Below are positions 55,442 to 62,705 of a stretch of 64,000 nt of DNA, piece by piece. Below the pieces are notes generated by a model. The model saw nothing but the letters and a program-made list of their open reading frames with translations, searched no databases and was not told the origin of the DNA. How positions within the stretch are numbered: position 1 is the stretch's first letter; each line of letters begins with the position of its first letter. A program made the translations under genes and the position numbers. Where the stretch lies: contig NZ_JAIXTC010000024.1 of NCBI RefSeq assembly GCF_027484365.1, positions 26,126 through 90,125 of the forward strand, in the 5' to 3' direction. Source of the DNA: Brevundimonas sp. (GTDB lineage: Bacteria > Pseudomonadota > Alphaproteobacteria > Caulobacterales > Caulobacteraceae).

Positions 55442-56304
55442 TGTCGCGGGTCGCCTATGTGAACGGGGTCTATCAGCGCCACTCGGAGGCGACGATCCAT
55501 GTCGAGGATCGTGGCTTCCAGTTCGCCGACGGCGTCTATGAGGTCTGGTCGGTGTTCGACGGCCGGATGGCCGATTTCGACGGCCACATGACCCGGCTGC
55601 ACCGCAGCCTGAACGAGCTGCGCATCGACATCCCCATGTCGGTCGAGTCCCTGACGCGGGTGCTCAAGGAAACCATCCGCCGCAACCGGGTCCGCGACGG
55701 TATCGTCTATCTGCAGGTCACGCGCGGCACGGCCCGACGCGACCACCCGTTCCCCGCGCCCGGCACCCCGCCCAGCGTCGTGGTGACCTCGAAATCCCTG
55801 AGCTCGCGCAAGTCCGACGCCCAGGCCGCCAAGGGCGTCGCCGTCGTCACCCATCCCGACATCCGCTGGGGCCGCTGCGACATCAAGACCGTGGGCTTGC
55901 TGCCCAATGTCCTCGCCAAACAGGCGGCCCGCGACAAGGGCGCCTATGAGGCCTGGATGGTCGACGAGATGGGTCTGGTCACCGAGGGCTCCTCGACCAA
56001 CGCCTGGATCATCGACAAGACCGGAAAGCTGCGGACCCGCGACACCCAGGCCAATATCCTCAAAGGCATCACCCGCACCGCCATCATGGCCATGATCGAG
56101 GAGGAGGGGCTCGAACTCGACGAACGCCCCTTCAGCGTCGACGAGGCCAAGGAGGCGAAGGAGGCCTTCTTCACCGCAGCCGGCGCCTTCGTCATGCCCG
56201 CCGTCTCGATCGACGGCGTCAGGATCGGCGACGGCAAGCCCGGCCCGGTCGCGACCCGTCTGCGCGCCCGCTATCTCGAAGAGGCGAAGCGCGACTCGGT
56301 CTAG
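55441..56304 (+). CDS. dat: D-amino-acid transaminase
   Basis: 287 residues. PLP enzyme of fold type IV (branched-chain aminotransferase-like). Motifs: YVNGVYQRHSEATIHVEDRGFQFADGVYEV, YLQVTRGTARRDHPFP, the cofactor lysine in CDIKTVGLLPNVLAKQAA, and VTEGSSTNAWII. It makes D-alanine or D-glutamate from other D-amino acids. The placement between ntrX and hfq is conserved in Caulobacterales. ATG 55441 overlaps ntrX by one base (TGATG). Confidence 0.92.
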   Translation: MSRVAYVNGVYQRHSEATIHVEDRGFQFADGVYEVWSVFDGRMADFDGHMTRLHRSLNELRIDIPMSVESLTRVLKETIRRNRVRDGIVYLQVTRGTARRDHPFPAPGTPPSVVVTSKSLSSRKSDAQAAKGVAVVTHPDIRWGRCDIKTVGLLPNVLAKQAARDKGAYEAWMVDEMGLVTEGSSTNAWIIDKTGKLRTRDTQANILKGITRTAIMAMIEEEGLELDERPFSVDEAKEAKEAFFTAAGAFVMPAVSIDGVRIGDGKPGPVATRLRARYLEEAKRDSV

Positions 56305-56376
56305 CCCGGACTTTCGCACCGCCTGCGGTTGTCGCCCCGGAAATCCATCAGCCGATGAAATCGGTTACCGCGACTG

Positions 56377-56405
56377 TTGCGACGCGCAAGCGCAGGGGGC
56401 TAAGG
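56377..56405 (+). promoter_or_regulatory. Putative hfq promoter
   Basis: TTGCGA (56377-56382) and CTAAGG (56400-56405) with 17-base spacing lie 79 bases before the hfq ATG in the 179-base gap after dat. Confidence 0.4.
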
Positions 56406-56483
56406 TGACCGGCCGGGCGTTCGATCCGGAGCCGCGATCTCCCCGACGCGGTGAAAACCAAGAAAGAACAGGATTAACCTGCC

Positions 56484-56729
56484 ATGTCGCAAGACAAGCG
56501 TCAGAACCTTCAGGACACCTTCCTCAACTCCGTCCGCAAGACCAAGACCCCGCTGACAATCTTCCTCGTCAACGGCGTAAAGCTGCAGGGCATCGTCACC
56601 TGGTTCGATAATTTCTGCGTGCTGCTGCGTCGCGACGGCCAGTCCCAGCTGGTCTACAAACACGCCATCTCGACGATCATGCCGTCTGCCCCCGTGCAGC
56701 TGTACGAGCCGGACGCCGACGAGGACTGA
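56484..56729 (+). CDS. hfq: RNA chaperone Hfq
   Basis: 81 residues. Sm-like hexamer that pairs small RNAs with mRNAs. The Sm1 region [30 protein letters not shown] and the Sm2 motif [10 protein letters not shown] are intact; the C-terminal tail is short, ending in acidic PDADED, as in Caulobacter Hfq. ATG 56484 follows AGGATTAACC. hflX follows after a 130-base repeat region, the usual hfq-hflX pairing. Confidence 0.97.
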   Translation: MSQDKRQNLQDTFLNSVRKTKTPLTIFLVNGVKLQGIVTWFDNFCVLLRRDGQSQLVYKHAISTIMPSAPVQLYEPDADED

Positions 56730-56733
56730 GTTC

Positions 56734-56860
56734 AGTGGCGAGGGGCGAGTGGCGAGTGGCGAGTGGCGAGTGGCGAGTGATGCGCTGACGGGTGTCCGTC
56801 ACTACATGTGATCGTCGGCGGTATTCCTTGCTCGCCACTCTTCACTCACCACTCGCCACT
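56734..56860. repeat. Inverted array of 7-bp GGCGAGT repeats between hfq and hflX
   Basis: The left arm has six direct GGCGAGT-type units (56737-56778, first unit GGCGAGG). The right arm (56831-56860) has the complementary ACTCGCC units in degenerate form (CTCGCCACTC, ACTCACC, ACTCGCCACT). About 52 bases separate the arms, so the transcript could fold into a long hairpin. The right arm ends at the first base of the hflX TTG start. Confidence 0.85.
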
Positions 56861-58167
56861 TGAGAGCCCCCCTGAACTCCAAACTCATCGACCATTCCGT
56901 GCCGCTGATCCGCGCGGTCGTCCTCCATCCCGACCTCGGCGAGCGCGCCTCGCGCCCGGCGGAGGAACGTCTGGAGGAGGCCGCCGGCCTCGCCCGCGCC
57001 CTGGACCTCGACGTCCGCGCCGAGGAGATCGTGCGCCTTCGCAAGACCACGCCCGCCACCCTGTTCGGGGCCGGAAAGGTCGAGGAACTGGCCGCCCTGA
57101 TCCGCGCCGCCGAGGCCGAGGCCGCCGTCATCGACTTCGACCTGACCCCGGTGCAGCAGCGCAATCTGGAGAAGGAATGGGACTGCAAGGTCATCGACCG
57201 CACCGGCCTGATCCTGGAGATCTTCGGCCGTCGCGCACGGACGAAGGAGGGCAGGCTCCAGGTCGAGCTGGCCCGGCTCGACTATGAGAAGTCCCGCCTT
57301 GTCCGCACCTGGACCCACCTGGAGCGCCAGCGCGGCGGCACCGGCTCGACCGGCGGCCCCGGCGAGACCCAGATCGAGCTCGACCGCCGCCTGATCGCCG
57401 ACCGTATCGTCAAGCTGAAGGGCGAGCTCGAGGAGGTCCGCCGCACGCGCGGCCTGCACCGCAAACAGCGCAAGAAGGCCCCGTTCCCGGCGGTCGCCCT
57501 GGTCGGCTACACCAACGCCGGCAAGTCGACCCTGTTCAACCGTCTGACCGGCTCCGAGGTCCTGGCCAGGGACCTGCTGTTCGCCACCCTCGACACCACC
57601 CAGCGCACCATCCGCCTGCCGCAGGGCCGCCCGGCCATCATCGCCGACACCGTGGGCTTCATCTCCGACCTGCCGCACGAACTGGTCGAGAGCTTCCGCG
57701 CGACGCTTGAAGAGGTGGGCGAGGCCGACCTGATCCTCCACGTCCGCGACATCGCCTCGGCCGACAGCGCGGCCCAGGCGAAGGACGTCGAGGAGGTCCT
57801 GAAACAGATCGAGCAACCCGAGGGCAAACCCCGCCGCATCCTTGAAGTCTGGAACAAGACCGACCTGCTGGATCCCGACGCCCGCGAAGAGATCGAGGGC
57901 CAGGCCGCCCGCTCGGGCAACGCCTCGGTCGCCGTCTCCGCCTGGACCGGGGAGGGGATCGAGACCCTGCGCCAGGCCATCACCGACCTGATCGACGACG
58001 ACCCCGAGACCGAACTGGTCCTGCAACCCTCCCAGGGCGAGGCCCTGGCCTGGCTGTATGAGCACGGCCGGGTGACCGCGCGCGACACGGACGCCGAGGG
58101 GCGGATGCTGTTGACCGTGCGGCTCGACCCGCAGGCCATGGGACGGTTCGAACGTCAGTTCGGATAG
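56860..58167 (+). CDS. hflX: Ribosome-dissociating GTPase HflX
   Basis: 435 residues from TTG 56860. An Obg-related GTPase that splits stalled or heat-damaged ribosomes. N-terminal HflX domain (IRAVVLHPDL, TLFGAGKVEEL, QQRNLEKEWDCKVIDRTGLILEIFG), the GGTGSTGGPGETQIELDRR linker, then the G domain with GYTNAGKSTLFN (G1), DTVGFISDLPHELVESF (G3) and NKTDLL (G4). GTG 56899 is an alternative start that would remove the conserved LIDHS. The last ~70 codons recur twice downstream as decayed copies. Confidence 0.94.
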   Translation: MRAPLNSKLIDHSVPLIRAVVLHPDLGERASRPAEERLEEAAGLARALDLDVRAEEIVRLRKTTPATLFGAGKVEELAALIRAAEAEAAVIDFDLTPVQQRNLEKEWDCKVIDRTGLILEIFGRRARTKEGRLQVELARLDYEKSRLVRTWTHLERQRGGTGSTGGPGETQIELDRRLIADRIVKLKGELEEVRRTRGLHRKQRKKAPFPAVALVGYTNAGKSTLFNRLTGSEVLARDLLFATLDTTQRTIRLPQGRPAIIADTVGFISDLPHELVESFRATLEEVGEADLILHVRDIASADSAAQAKDVEEVLKQIEQPEGKPRRILEVWNKTDLLDPDAREEIEGQAARSGNASVAVSAWTGEGIETLRQAITDLIDDDPETELVLQPSQGEALAWLYEHGRVTARDTDAEGRMLLTVRLDPQAMGRFERQFG

Positions 58168-58409
58168 AGCCCGACACCCTCGCCCGGCGGGAGCGGGGCC
58201 ACCCTCCGGCCGGCGGTCATCGCGCGCCGAACATGAAGGCGCTTGACGTCTCGCGCCCTGAGGATGCTCCCGATTTCAAGTAACGGGGGAAATTCGTGCG
58301 GTTAATCAGGAGTGTATCAAAAGTGTCCATTAGACGAGACGCCCCCGTTTGCTAAGCGGCGCCATTCGGTCCGGGGTGGGCCTGACTGGATCCGGTTGGG
58401 GGTGGCGAC

Positions 58410-59834
58410 ATGTTTCATGGAATTCGGGCGGTTCTGGCCGACCTCGTTCGCGCCGCGGGCTCGGCGGGGGCGGTTCGGCGACTGGCGGTGGCGCTGGCCT
58501 TCAGCCTGGTCGCCCTGCCGGCGATGGCCCAGACCTGGACGGCGACACCGAATGTCTCCACCGCAGGGACCTCGAGCAACCCGCAGGTGAAGGTCGACGC
58601 CACGGGGGTCGCGACCGCCGTCTGGGAGCAGGCCGGCCGGATCTACGCGTCGCGCAATGCCGGATCGGGCTGGAGCACGCCAGACGATCTGTCCGGTGGC
58701 GGTTCGACGGCATCCAAGCCCCAGCTCGCCGTGGACTCCGCGGGTGACGTGACGGCCATCTGGATCAGGGACGTGGGGGGCCAAACCAGCGTTCTGGCGA
58801 GACGCTATTCTGCAGGCAGCTGGGGTCAGTTTGCCGTCCTATCCTCCGGCGCCCAGGCTACGCTCGACGCCAGTGTGACGGTCGACAGCAACAATGTGGT
58901 CACCGTCGCCTGGTCCCGGTTCAACGGAGCCGTATATGTCGTTCAGGCGTCGCGCTATTCTGCGGGTCAGTGGGGCAGCCCGGTCGATCTGTCGAATGCT
59001 GGTGGATCTGCATACAACACCCGGATGGTGGTGGATCGTTTCAATACCGTCATCTTCGTCTGGACCAGGGATAGTGGGACAGAGTTCATCGTTCAGTCCG
59101 GGCGTTGGAATGGATCGGTCATCACGGCCCCGATCGATATCTCCAACAATTTCGGATCCGGTGTGCCAGCATATTTCCCCCAGGTGGCGGTGGGCAGCAA
59201 CAACCGGGTCACCGTCGTTTGGGTGCTCGGACTTCTTGCCGCAAATAACGATGTCATACAGGCGCGGAGCTTTTTGGCCGGATTTGGCTGGCTAGGGATC
59301 GCCGATCTGACCGCAGCCGGTCCAAGCGCACGCAGCCCCCAGGTGACGGTGGACAGCGCGAACATCTTTACCGCCGTCTGGACCCGGAACAACATCATCC
59401 AGGCGTCTCGTTCTGACGGTCTGACGAACTGGAGCGCCACCCCCTACGATCTGTCGCTCGGGGGCTCCGCAGCGGCGGTTGACCCCCAGGTGACGGTGGA
59501 TGGGGCGAACGTCGTCACCGCCGTCTGGGCGCGACACAACGGAACGAACAGGATCATTCAGGCGTCGCGCTTTACCGGGACGAGCTGGAGCACCCCGGCC
59601 GACCTGTCCACGACCGGCCAGCACGCCGACAACCCCCAGGTGGCCGTGACCTCCGCGGGCGTCGCCACCGCCGTGTGGGCCCGCGCCGGTATCATCCAGG
59701 CCTCTCGATTCGGCGCCCCCGCCCCGCCCGCGGCCCCGGTTCCGACCCTGTCCGAATGGGCGATGATCCTGTTCGGTCTGATCCTGGCGAGCGGTGCTGC
59801 GGTGATGATCCAGCGACGCCGCCAGGTCGCCTGA
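58410..59834 (+). CDS. Secreted beta-propeller-like repeat protein with IPTL-CTERM-type sorting signal
   Basis: 474 residues. Signal peptide (LAVALAFSLVALPAMAQ) and then about eight imperfect repeats of 47-53 residues, each beginning PQVxVD and carrying xxVTAVWxR, xIIQASRxxG and a W-S-x-P-x-D-L-S segment, which suggests a beta propeller. The C-terminus is VPTLSEWAMILFGLILASGA followed by AVMIQRRRQ: the tripartite PxxW/TM/basic tail of IPTL-CTERM proteins processed by exosortase-like enzymes. No sortase gene lies in the window. The gene lies between hflX and its first decayed copy, so it is probably acquired or duplicated DNA. Confidence 0.8.
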   Translation: MFHGIRAVLADLVRAAGSAGAVRRLAVALAFSLVALPAMAQTWTATPNVSTAGTSSNPQVKVDATGVATAVWEQAGRIYASRNAGSGWSTPDDLSGGGSTASKPQLAVDSAGDVTAIWIRDVGGQTSVLARRYSAGSWGQFAVLSSGAQATLDASVTVDSNNVVTVAWSRFNGAVYVVQASRYSAGQWGSPVDLSNAGGSAYNTRMVVDRFNTVIFVWTRDSGTEFIVQSGRWNGSVITAPIDISNNFGSGVPAYFPQVAVGSNNRVTVVWVLGLLAANNDVIQARSFLAGFGWLGIADLTAAGPSARSPQVTVDSANIFTAVWTRNNIIQASRSDGLTNWSATPYDLSLGGSAAAVDPQVTVDGANVVTAVWARHNGTNRIIQASRFTGTSWSTPADLSTTGQHADNPQVAVTSAGVATAVWARAGIIQASRFGAPAPPAAPVPTLSEWAMILFGLILASGAAVMIQRRRQVA

Positions 59835-59843
59835 CCGCCAGCC

Positions 59844-60000
59844 CCTGAGACCGAACAGGTCCTGCAACCCTCCCGGGACGGGGCTCTGGCCTGACTCCTT
59901 GAGCCTGTCCGGGTCGCCGCGCGCGACCCGGACGACGAGGTGCGGATGCCGGCTGACCCTGCGGCTGGCCCGGAAGGTCATGGGGCGGTTCGAGCGGCGG
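59844..60000 (+). pseudogene. Decayed copy 1 of the hflX 3' end
   Basis: Starts about 10 bases after the previous gene. Long stretches match hflX 58002-58157: CCGAGACCGAACTGGTCCTG becomes CTGAGACCGAACAGGTCCTG, then CTGCAACCCTCCC, CTGGCCTG, CGCGCGAC, GGTCATGGGGCGGTTCGA. Internal TGA codons and indels destroy the frame, so it is not translated as HflX. Confidence 0.8.
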
Positions 60001-60092
60001 CTTATGGCGCCTCAAGCGGGCGCCCCTGCCGAGACCCGGCCCTTTTCGTTCCGGGACCCCCGCCGATACTGTGAGTCCAAATCCCCGAATCC

Positions 60093-60518
60093 GTGACCGA
60101 CCAACTTTATGGTCAGAGTTGTCACCGGTATCAATTTCCTGACGAACCCGACGGGGCCAGGAAATTGAGTAACGTTGTCAGCTATTCGGCCTTCAAGGCT
60201 GAGAAGGGGCGGATTGACCCCGTGGTCGCGGACATCATCGACGCCCTGAACGGACTGGGCGGGGCGGCGCACCGCCAGGACGTCGCGAACTGCGTGGCCC
60301 GCCGTCGCTCCGGTCGGTATGGTCACCCATCGAAAGCCGAAAGCGACGAGATCTTCGCCGCCTTCGAGACCTACGTCTCGATCACCGCGCGGCGGCGTCC
60401 CGCGCCTCTTCTCCACACCCCCCTGGGCCCTGGCTCCTACCGCTGGGCCCTGACCGAGACCTGCAGGGCCTTGTTGGACGACGCTCACGCCAGCCCGGTC
60501 GCGGGAAGCGGACGATGA
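60093..60518 (+). CDS. Hypothetical protein, possible winged-helix fold
   Basis: 141 residues from GTG 60093 (TTG 60165 is an alternative after AGGAAA). The middle part VVADIIDALNGLGGAAHRQDVANCVARRRSGRYGHPSKAESDEI reads like a helix-turn-helix with a following wing, and the C-terminus GSYRWALTETCRALL is compatible. No membrane segment or signal. I do not recognise the family. It lies between decayed hflX copy 1 and the regulator. Confidence 0.55.
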   Translation: MTDQLYGQSCHRYQFPDEPDGARKLSNVVSYSAFKAEKGRIDPVVADIIDALNGLGGAAHRQDVANCVARRRSGRYGHPSKAESDEIFAAFETYVSITARRRPAPLLHTPLGPGSYRWALTETCRALLDDAHASPVAGSGR

Positions 60519-60818
60519 CCCCCTCGCACCGGGGCGGTGGGACCCGGATCACGCCTCACGCGCCAGGCGACCGGATCGAACGGCGCGCCTCGCGGGATGT
60601 CGTCGTCGAGATCGGTCAGCGATCACGGCGCAGGCGTGTCTCCGGTCAGCGGGGCGGAGGACCGGTGTTCCGCGCCTTCATGCGATGGTTCGAAAAGGAG
60701 CCGCTTCGCCTGTGACGTCGTTCCGGCACGAGGAAGAGCCCGCTCCGGGTCACTGGCCTTCATCGCCCGGCGGTTCCGGTTACAGCGGAACGTCCACGGA
60801 TCTCCGATGCCTCAACGC
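60519..60818. other. 300-base stretch without supported gene
   Basis: Several short frames are open here on both strands because of the G+C content, but none has a conserved motif, good start context or codon bias. It sits between the 141-residue hypothetical gene and the convergent regulator gene. Confidence 0.5.
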
Positions 60819-61733
60819 TCAGCCTTGTTCGGGCTTGTCGATGATGACGCCCGCAAGGCGGAGCTTGCCGACCAGCTGATCGGCCCGGATCATCGATTGA
60901 TCTCTCATCTCGGTCCAGCGCCCCACGACCACCGGGTTGGTCAGGGCGAGATCGCAGCCATGCCCTTCCCGGACGACCAGACCCGCCGTCTGCAGCTTCA
61001 GCACCTGTCGCCGCAGGGTCTCGTGCGGCATTCCGGTGAAACGGGCCAGGTCCGCGATCGTAACGGGGTCCAGTCCCGGCGCCGGTGACAAGCCCTCGGC
61101 GGCGCCCGGATCGGCCGGCGGCAATCGCAGACTGGTCCCGACGATATGGCCCAGGGCCAGCAGAACGTAGAGACCGGGAAGTCCGATCGACGGGTGCAGA
61201 CTTCGGGCGTGGTCGATCCAGCGCAGGACATGGGCGGTGCACAGTCTGACGGCCAGACCGCCCAGGGCCGGGGTCGGCGGTGCCAGCCCGGCCCCGTCCA
61301 TGCCGCAGGCCCGGACATCGGACAGGCCGGCCGCAAACGCCGCGATCGCGCCGACGAAGGCCCTCATCGCCTGTCCCAGGGGCGGCGATGCCACGGTCGC
61401 CGCGCTCAGGATGAAGCCCTCGCCGGCCCTCTGTAGCGTCCCGCTGTCGACCAGCCTGGCCAGCTTGCCCCGCGCGGTCTCGTTGGCGATCCCGAGCGAC
61501 TGGGCCACGCTCATCGCATTGATCGGTCGCCGCAGTTCGTCCGGCAAGGCACCGCCCTCGGCGATGTGCGCCGTGGCGACCCCCGCCGGCTCGACGTTCG
61601 CGCTCAGCACCCCGGCCACCAGCAGGGCCGAGATCAGGTCCTCGTCGATCCATGTCCGCGACGTGTGGATGAAACCCAGTGCGAGGCGCTCATTGAGCCA
61701 GGCTACCCGGGCGGCGTCGGTACGGTTCGGCAT
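60819..61733 (-). CDS. Putative regulator with two winged-helix regions
   Basis: 304 residues from ATG 61733 (TTG 61736 adjoins it). The N-terminal helix-turn-helix-like region is NAMSVAQSLGIANETARGKLARLVDSGTLQRAG (about residues 72-104); a second lies near the C-terminus (TIADLARFTGMPHETLRRQVLKLQTAGLVVREG). Between them is a hydrophobic alanine/leucine-rich region (SPPLGQAMRAFVGAIAAFAAGL, LYVLLALGHIVGTSL) that may bind a ligand or dimerise. I do not recognise the family. It is flanked by the two decayed hflX copies. Confidence 0.75.
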   Translation of the reverse strand: MPNRTDAARVAWLNERLALGFIHTSRTWIDEDLISALLVAGVLSANVEPAGVATAHIAEGGALPDELRRPINAMSVAQSLGIANETARGKLARLVDSGTLQRAGEGFILSAATVASPPLGQAMRAFVGAIAAFAAGLSDVRACGMDGAGLAPPTPALGGLAVRLCTAHVLRWIDHARSLHPSIGLPGLYVLLALGHIVGTSLRLPPADPGAAEGLSPAPGLDPVTIADLARFTGMPHETLRRQVLKLQTAGLVVREGHGCDLALTNPVVVGRWTEMRDQSMIRADQLVGKLRLAGVIIDKPEQG

Positions 61734-61994
61734 CAACTCACGGTCAGATCGGTCCTGGCGTCACAAGCGCGGCCAGCGTCGCATTGTGGGATAACGGTCA
61801 AGCTTGGGAAACCGAATTCACACGCCGTCCGCTGCGCGCCATAACCTCCGACACACAGATCAACCCCGCCGATCCCGACGGACCCGGCGGAACCACGTGG
61901 GACCCTGACCGGCGGGCGTCTCTTGCGGGCGTGACGGCGGCGGGCATCCGCGAGGGGTACGGCATCCCGCGCGGGTTGATGGCTGGCGGCGGAG

Positions 61995-62214
61995 GGTCCG
62001 GGAAGGGGATCGAGACCCTGCGTCGGGCCATCATCGACCTGATCGACGACACCGCGAAACCGAACGGGTGCTGCAACCCTCACGGGGCGAGGCCCTGGCC
62101 TGGCTCGACGGACACGGTCGGGTCACGGCGCGGGATACGGATGATCAGGGTCAGATGCTGCTGACCGTGCCGCTTAGTGCGAAAGCGATGGGGCGGTTCG
62201 AGCGGCAGTTTGGG
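61995..62214 (+). pseudogene. Decayed copy 2 of the hflX 3' end
   Basis: Matches hflX 57944-58164 over the whole length: GAGACCCTGCG, CGACCTGATCGACGAC, CTGCAACCCTC, GGCGAGGCCCTGGCCTGGCT, and ATGGGGCGGTTCGAGCGGCAGTT. One base is lost near 62050, shifting the frame; after it the frame still encodes LQPSRGEALAWLDGHGRVTA and FERQFG. A hairpin CCTCTCC/GGAGAGG follows at 62229-62247. It keeps more similarity than copy 1, so it may be younger. Confidence 0.85.
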
Positions 62215-62705
62215 TGGGACCCTGAATCCCTCTCCGGTCGGGAGAGGACTTTCGTCGGACCGAAGGTCCGCTTTCCGCCAGGAAGACCGTGTCCGCTCTC
62301 GACCCTAATCGGCGGTTTGGACGGTCTGCCTCCGGGAAACAGGGCCGTTGTCCGCCAACCGAGTCGAGGCGTGGACCTCTGAAAAACAATCAAATTCGCC
62401 AATGGACTTAGGCTAATCCGGGAGACCTCGCATGGAACGCAGCTTATCCGACCGACACCGGCCCCGCTACCGGGGAGCGGACGAGGCCAACCGTCGTCAT
62501 GATCCGTGCAACGCGACGGTTCGGGCATTTATTCTGGAGCCATGTAGTCGCGTCTCCGGACGTTTCGGCACAAGGCCGAACGCACGCGCTGAGCGAGCTC
62601 TTTTTCCTGGCTCGACCTGTCCTGCACGATCTTGTCGCGCTGCAATAACCGTGGAAAAACGGCGGTTGGCGAGCTGATTGTCTGGCTCGGTCCGAGAACC
62701 CGAAG
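62215..62705. other. 490-base stretch without supported gene
   Basis: After the second hflX copy lie a small hairpin (62229-62247), a G+C-rich stretch, and from about 62385 a more A+T-rich upstream region of the YVTN gene that probably holds its promoter. An 81-residue frame at 62432-62677 has no ribosome binding site or conserved motif. Confidence 0.5.

Noticed and set aside
56737..56778. GGCGAGT tandem units as CRISPR or coding
   Set aside because: Seven-base units without spacers, in an intergenic region; treated as a simple repeat.
58168..58200. Terminator after hflX
   Set aside because: The CCCTCGCCC/GGGAGCGGGG pairing is imperfect and lacks a T run, so it is not claimed.
60537..61088. 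183-residue frame partly opposite the regulator gene
   Set aside because: Arg/Ser-rich composition, overlaps a better-supported minus-strand gene, no recognisable motif.
61784..62164. 126-residue frame running into hflX copy 2
   Set aside because: The hflX-like part is frameshifted; the upstream part has no conserved sequence. Treated as pseudogene plus non-coding DNA.
62432..62677. 81-residue frame upstream of the YVTN gene
   Set aside because: No ribosome binding site or motif; likely part of the upstream regulatory region.
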